Shown: positions 62,964 to 64,000 of the stretch, one piece after another
Layout of the letters: every line of letters starts with the position of its first letter
How positions within the stretch are numbered: the stretch's first letter is position 1
NCBI RefSeq assembly: GCF_001660705.2
Contig: NZ_LYBV02000013.1
Location: 62,001-126,000, forward strand
DNA: 64,000 nucleotides
Reading direction: 5' to 3'
DNA from: Saccharicrinis aurantiacus
GTDB lineage: Bacteria > Bacteroidota > Bacteroidia > Bacteroidales > Marinilabiliaceae
Program-made: the position numbers and the translations under genes
The notes under the pieces: model-generated
What the model was told of the DNA's origin: nothing
Database searches by the model: none
Seen by the model: only the letters and a program-made list of their open reading frames with translations

Positions 62964-64000
62964 ATGGAAATTAAAAACTACGATTGTTATATTAACGGTG
63001 AGTGGATTAGAAAAAGCTCTGGAGAAAAAATAGAGGTTGAGAACCCTGCAAATGGTGAAGTTTTTGCCTCAATGTATGTGAGCGATGAGAGCGAAGCGCA
63101 ATTAGCTTTAGAGAGTGCAGAGAAAGCTCAGTTTGCATGGCAAATGTTACCAGCTAATGAGCGTGCAAAATACTTATACGCCATCACTGATAGATTAGGG
63201 AAGGAGAAAGAACATTTTGCCAAATTATTGGTAATGGAGCAAGGAAAGACTCTTGCCGAAGCATATGGAGAAGTAGACGATACCATTCGCTATATTAATT
63301 ATTCTGCTGAAGCAGGAAGGCGTATTCAAGGAAGCATATTCCCATCTGATAATCCCAATGAACAATTATCAATACATAAAGTACCTTATGGAGTTACAGT
63401 GGGACTTATGGCTTTTAATTACCCCTTGGCTTTAATTGGTCGTAAAATAGGGCCTGCATTAATTACCGGAAATACTATGGTAATTAAGCCTTCAGAGTTA
63501 ACTCCAATAACGGCCTCTGAGTTTTGCCGACTCGTGCACGATGCAGGATTGCCAAAGGGTGTTATTAGTATGGTAGTAGGGTATGGGCCTAGTTTAGGTA
63601 AGTTTTTAGTTGAAAACCCTATCACCCGCTTAATATCTATGACCGGTAGCACGCGTGCGGGGCAAGCTATTTACAAATCGGCATCAACCAATGTGGCTGG
63701 TTTAGTTTTAGAATTGGGCGGCAAAGCCCCATTCATTGTGCTCGAAGATGCGAATATTGATAAGGCAGTTGAAGCTGCAGTAATTTCGCGTTATGCCAAT
63801 TGTGGACAAGTTTGTATTTGTAACGAAATGGTTTTTGTAGATGATAAAATTGCAGATGAGTTTACGGATAAATTATTAAAACGTGTTCAGCAAATTAAAG
63901 TGGGTAATCCAATGACTGCAGTTGATATGGGACCAAATGTTAGCCCAGCTGGATTGAAACGAATTAATGAAATAGTTCAGCAAAATATTGCAGCAGGTGC
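62964..64000 (+). CDS. NAD(P)-dependent aldehyde dehydrogenase, AldA-like (partial, 3' end outside window)
   Basis: Oxidises an aldehyde to the acid. About 345 codons are visible from [20 protein letters not shown]. Landmarks are [24 protein letters not shown] near 145, [12 protein letters not shown] near 170 (cofactor), [16 protein letters not shown] near 225, [18 protein letters not shown] with the catalytic Glu near 250, and [12 protein letters not shown] with the nucleophile Cys284. The run resembles lactaldehyde dehydrogenase AldA of E. coli. Given the GH117 upstream, lactaldehyde, succinate semialdehyde or 3,6-anhydro-L-galactose are candidate substrates. The C-terminus is cut by the window edge. 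Confidence 0.9.
   Translation, partial: MEIKNYDCYINGEWIRKSSGEKIEVENPANGEVFASMYVSDESEAQLALESAEKAQFAWQMLPANERAKYLYAITDRLGKEKEHFAKLLVMEQGKTLAEAYGEVDDTIRYINYSAEAGRRIQGSIFPSDNPNEQLSIHKVPYGVTVGLMAFNYPLALIGRKIGPALITGNTMVIKPSELTPITASEFCRLVHDAGLPKGVISMVVGYGPSLGKFLVENPITRLISMTGSTRAGQAIYKSASTNVAGLVLELGGKAPFIVLEDANIDKAVEAAVISRYANCGQVCICNEMVFVDDKIADEFTDKLLKRVQQIKVGNPMTAVDMGPNVSPAGLKRINEIVQQNIAAG

Overview
This is a low-GC window from a marine-type member of the Bacteroidota. The evidence is a type IX secretion / gliding locus (PorU, PorV, GldJ), a fused SecDF, a Rex regulator, promoters with the Bacteroidota pattern TTG-N19-TAnnTTTG, and little Shine-Dalgarno signal. Two methyl-accepting chemotaxis proteins beside red-algal galactan genes suggest an anaerobic or facultative Marinilabiliales-like organism. 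That placement is an inference; no rRNA is present.

Layout. 1-2587: an acyl-CoA carboxylase pair (biotin carboxylase cut by the window edge, plus the carboxyltransferase). 2815-8723: alaS, a divergent M23 peptidase, a CoA-binding protein, ispF and porV. 8783-15791: porU, gldJ and murF. 15794-19839: a minus-strand run of mtaB, an inositol-phosphatase-like gene, an LpxL-type acyltransferase and a GT2 glycosyltransferase. 20022-27313: a PhoH protein, folC, four identical tRNA-Val genes, rex and secDF. 27496-32461: tatA, a Ca/Na exchanger, lolD, a TIGR02757 protein, trmN6 and a MATE exporter. 32643-38475: comB, cobQ, a HepT/MntA toxin-antitoxin pair behind a REP-like element, and mutS.

38547-42384: a tRNA-Gly/tRNA-Leu pair present twice, a tiny GIY-YIG nuclease gene bracketed by a 64-bp duplication of the tRNA-Leu 3' end plus its terminator, an EanB-like rhodanese overlapping an EgtD/EanA-like histidine methyltransferase (a candidate oxygen-independent ergothioneine pathway), and a DUF427 gene. 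42385-46195 is accessory DNA with unrecognised membrane proteins, a DUF6261-like gene, decayed sequence, REP-like repeats and a strongly self-complementary element. 46196-49958 is a four-gene operon of exported proteins: a coiled-coil protein, an outer-membrane barrel, a substrate-binding lipoprotein and a tyrosine-phosphatase lipoprotein.

50158-57433 is a compact red-algal galactan locus: two formylglycine sulfatases, a GH16 enzyme with a fascin-like module and a T9SS sorting domain, and a GH117 exo-enzyme expected to release 3,6-anhydro-L-galactose. The GH16 enzyme is a predicted cargo of the PorU/PorV machinery encoded in the same window. Two convergent chemoreceptor units follow (57561-61692). 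An enoyl-CoA hydratase and an AldA-like aldehyde dehydrogenase, cut by the right edge, close the window. A shared 16-bp word upstream of the GH117 gene and of the enoyl-CoA hydratase hints at co-regulation.
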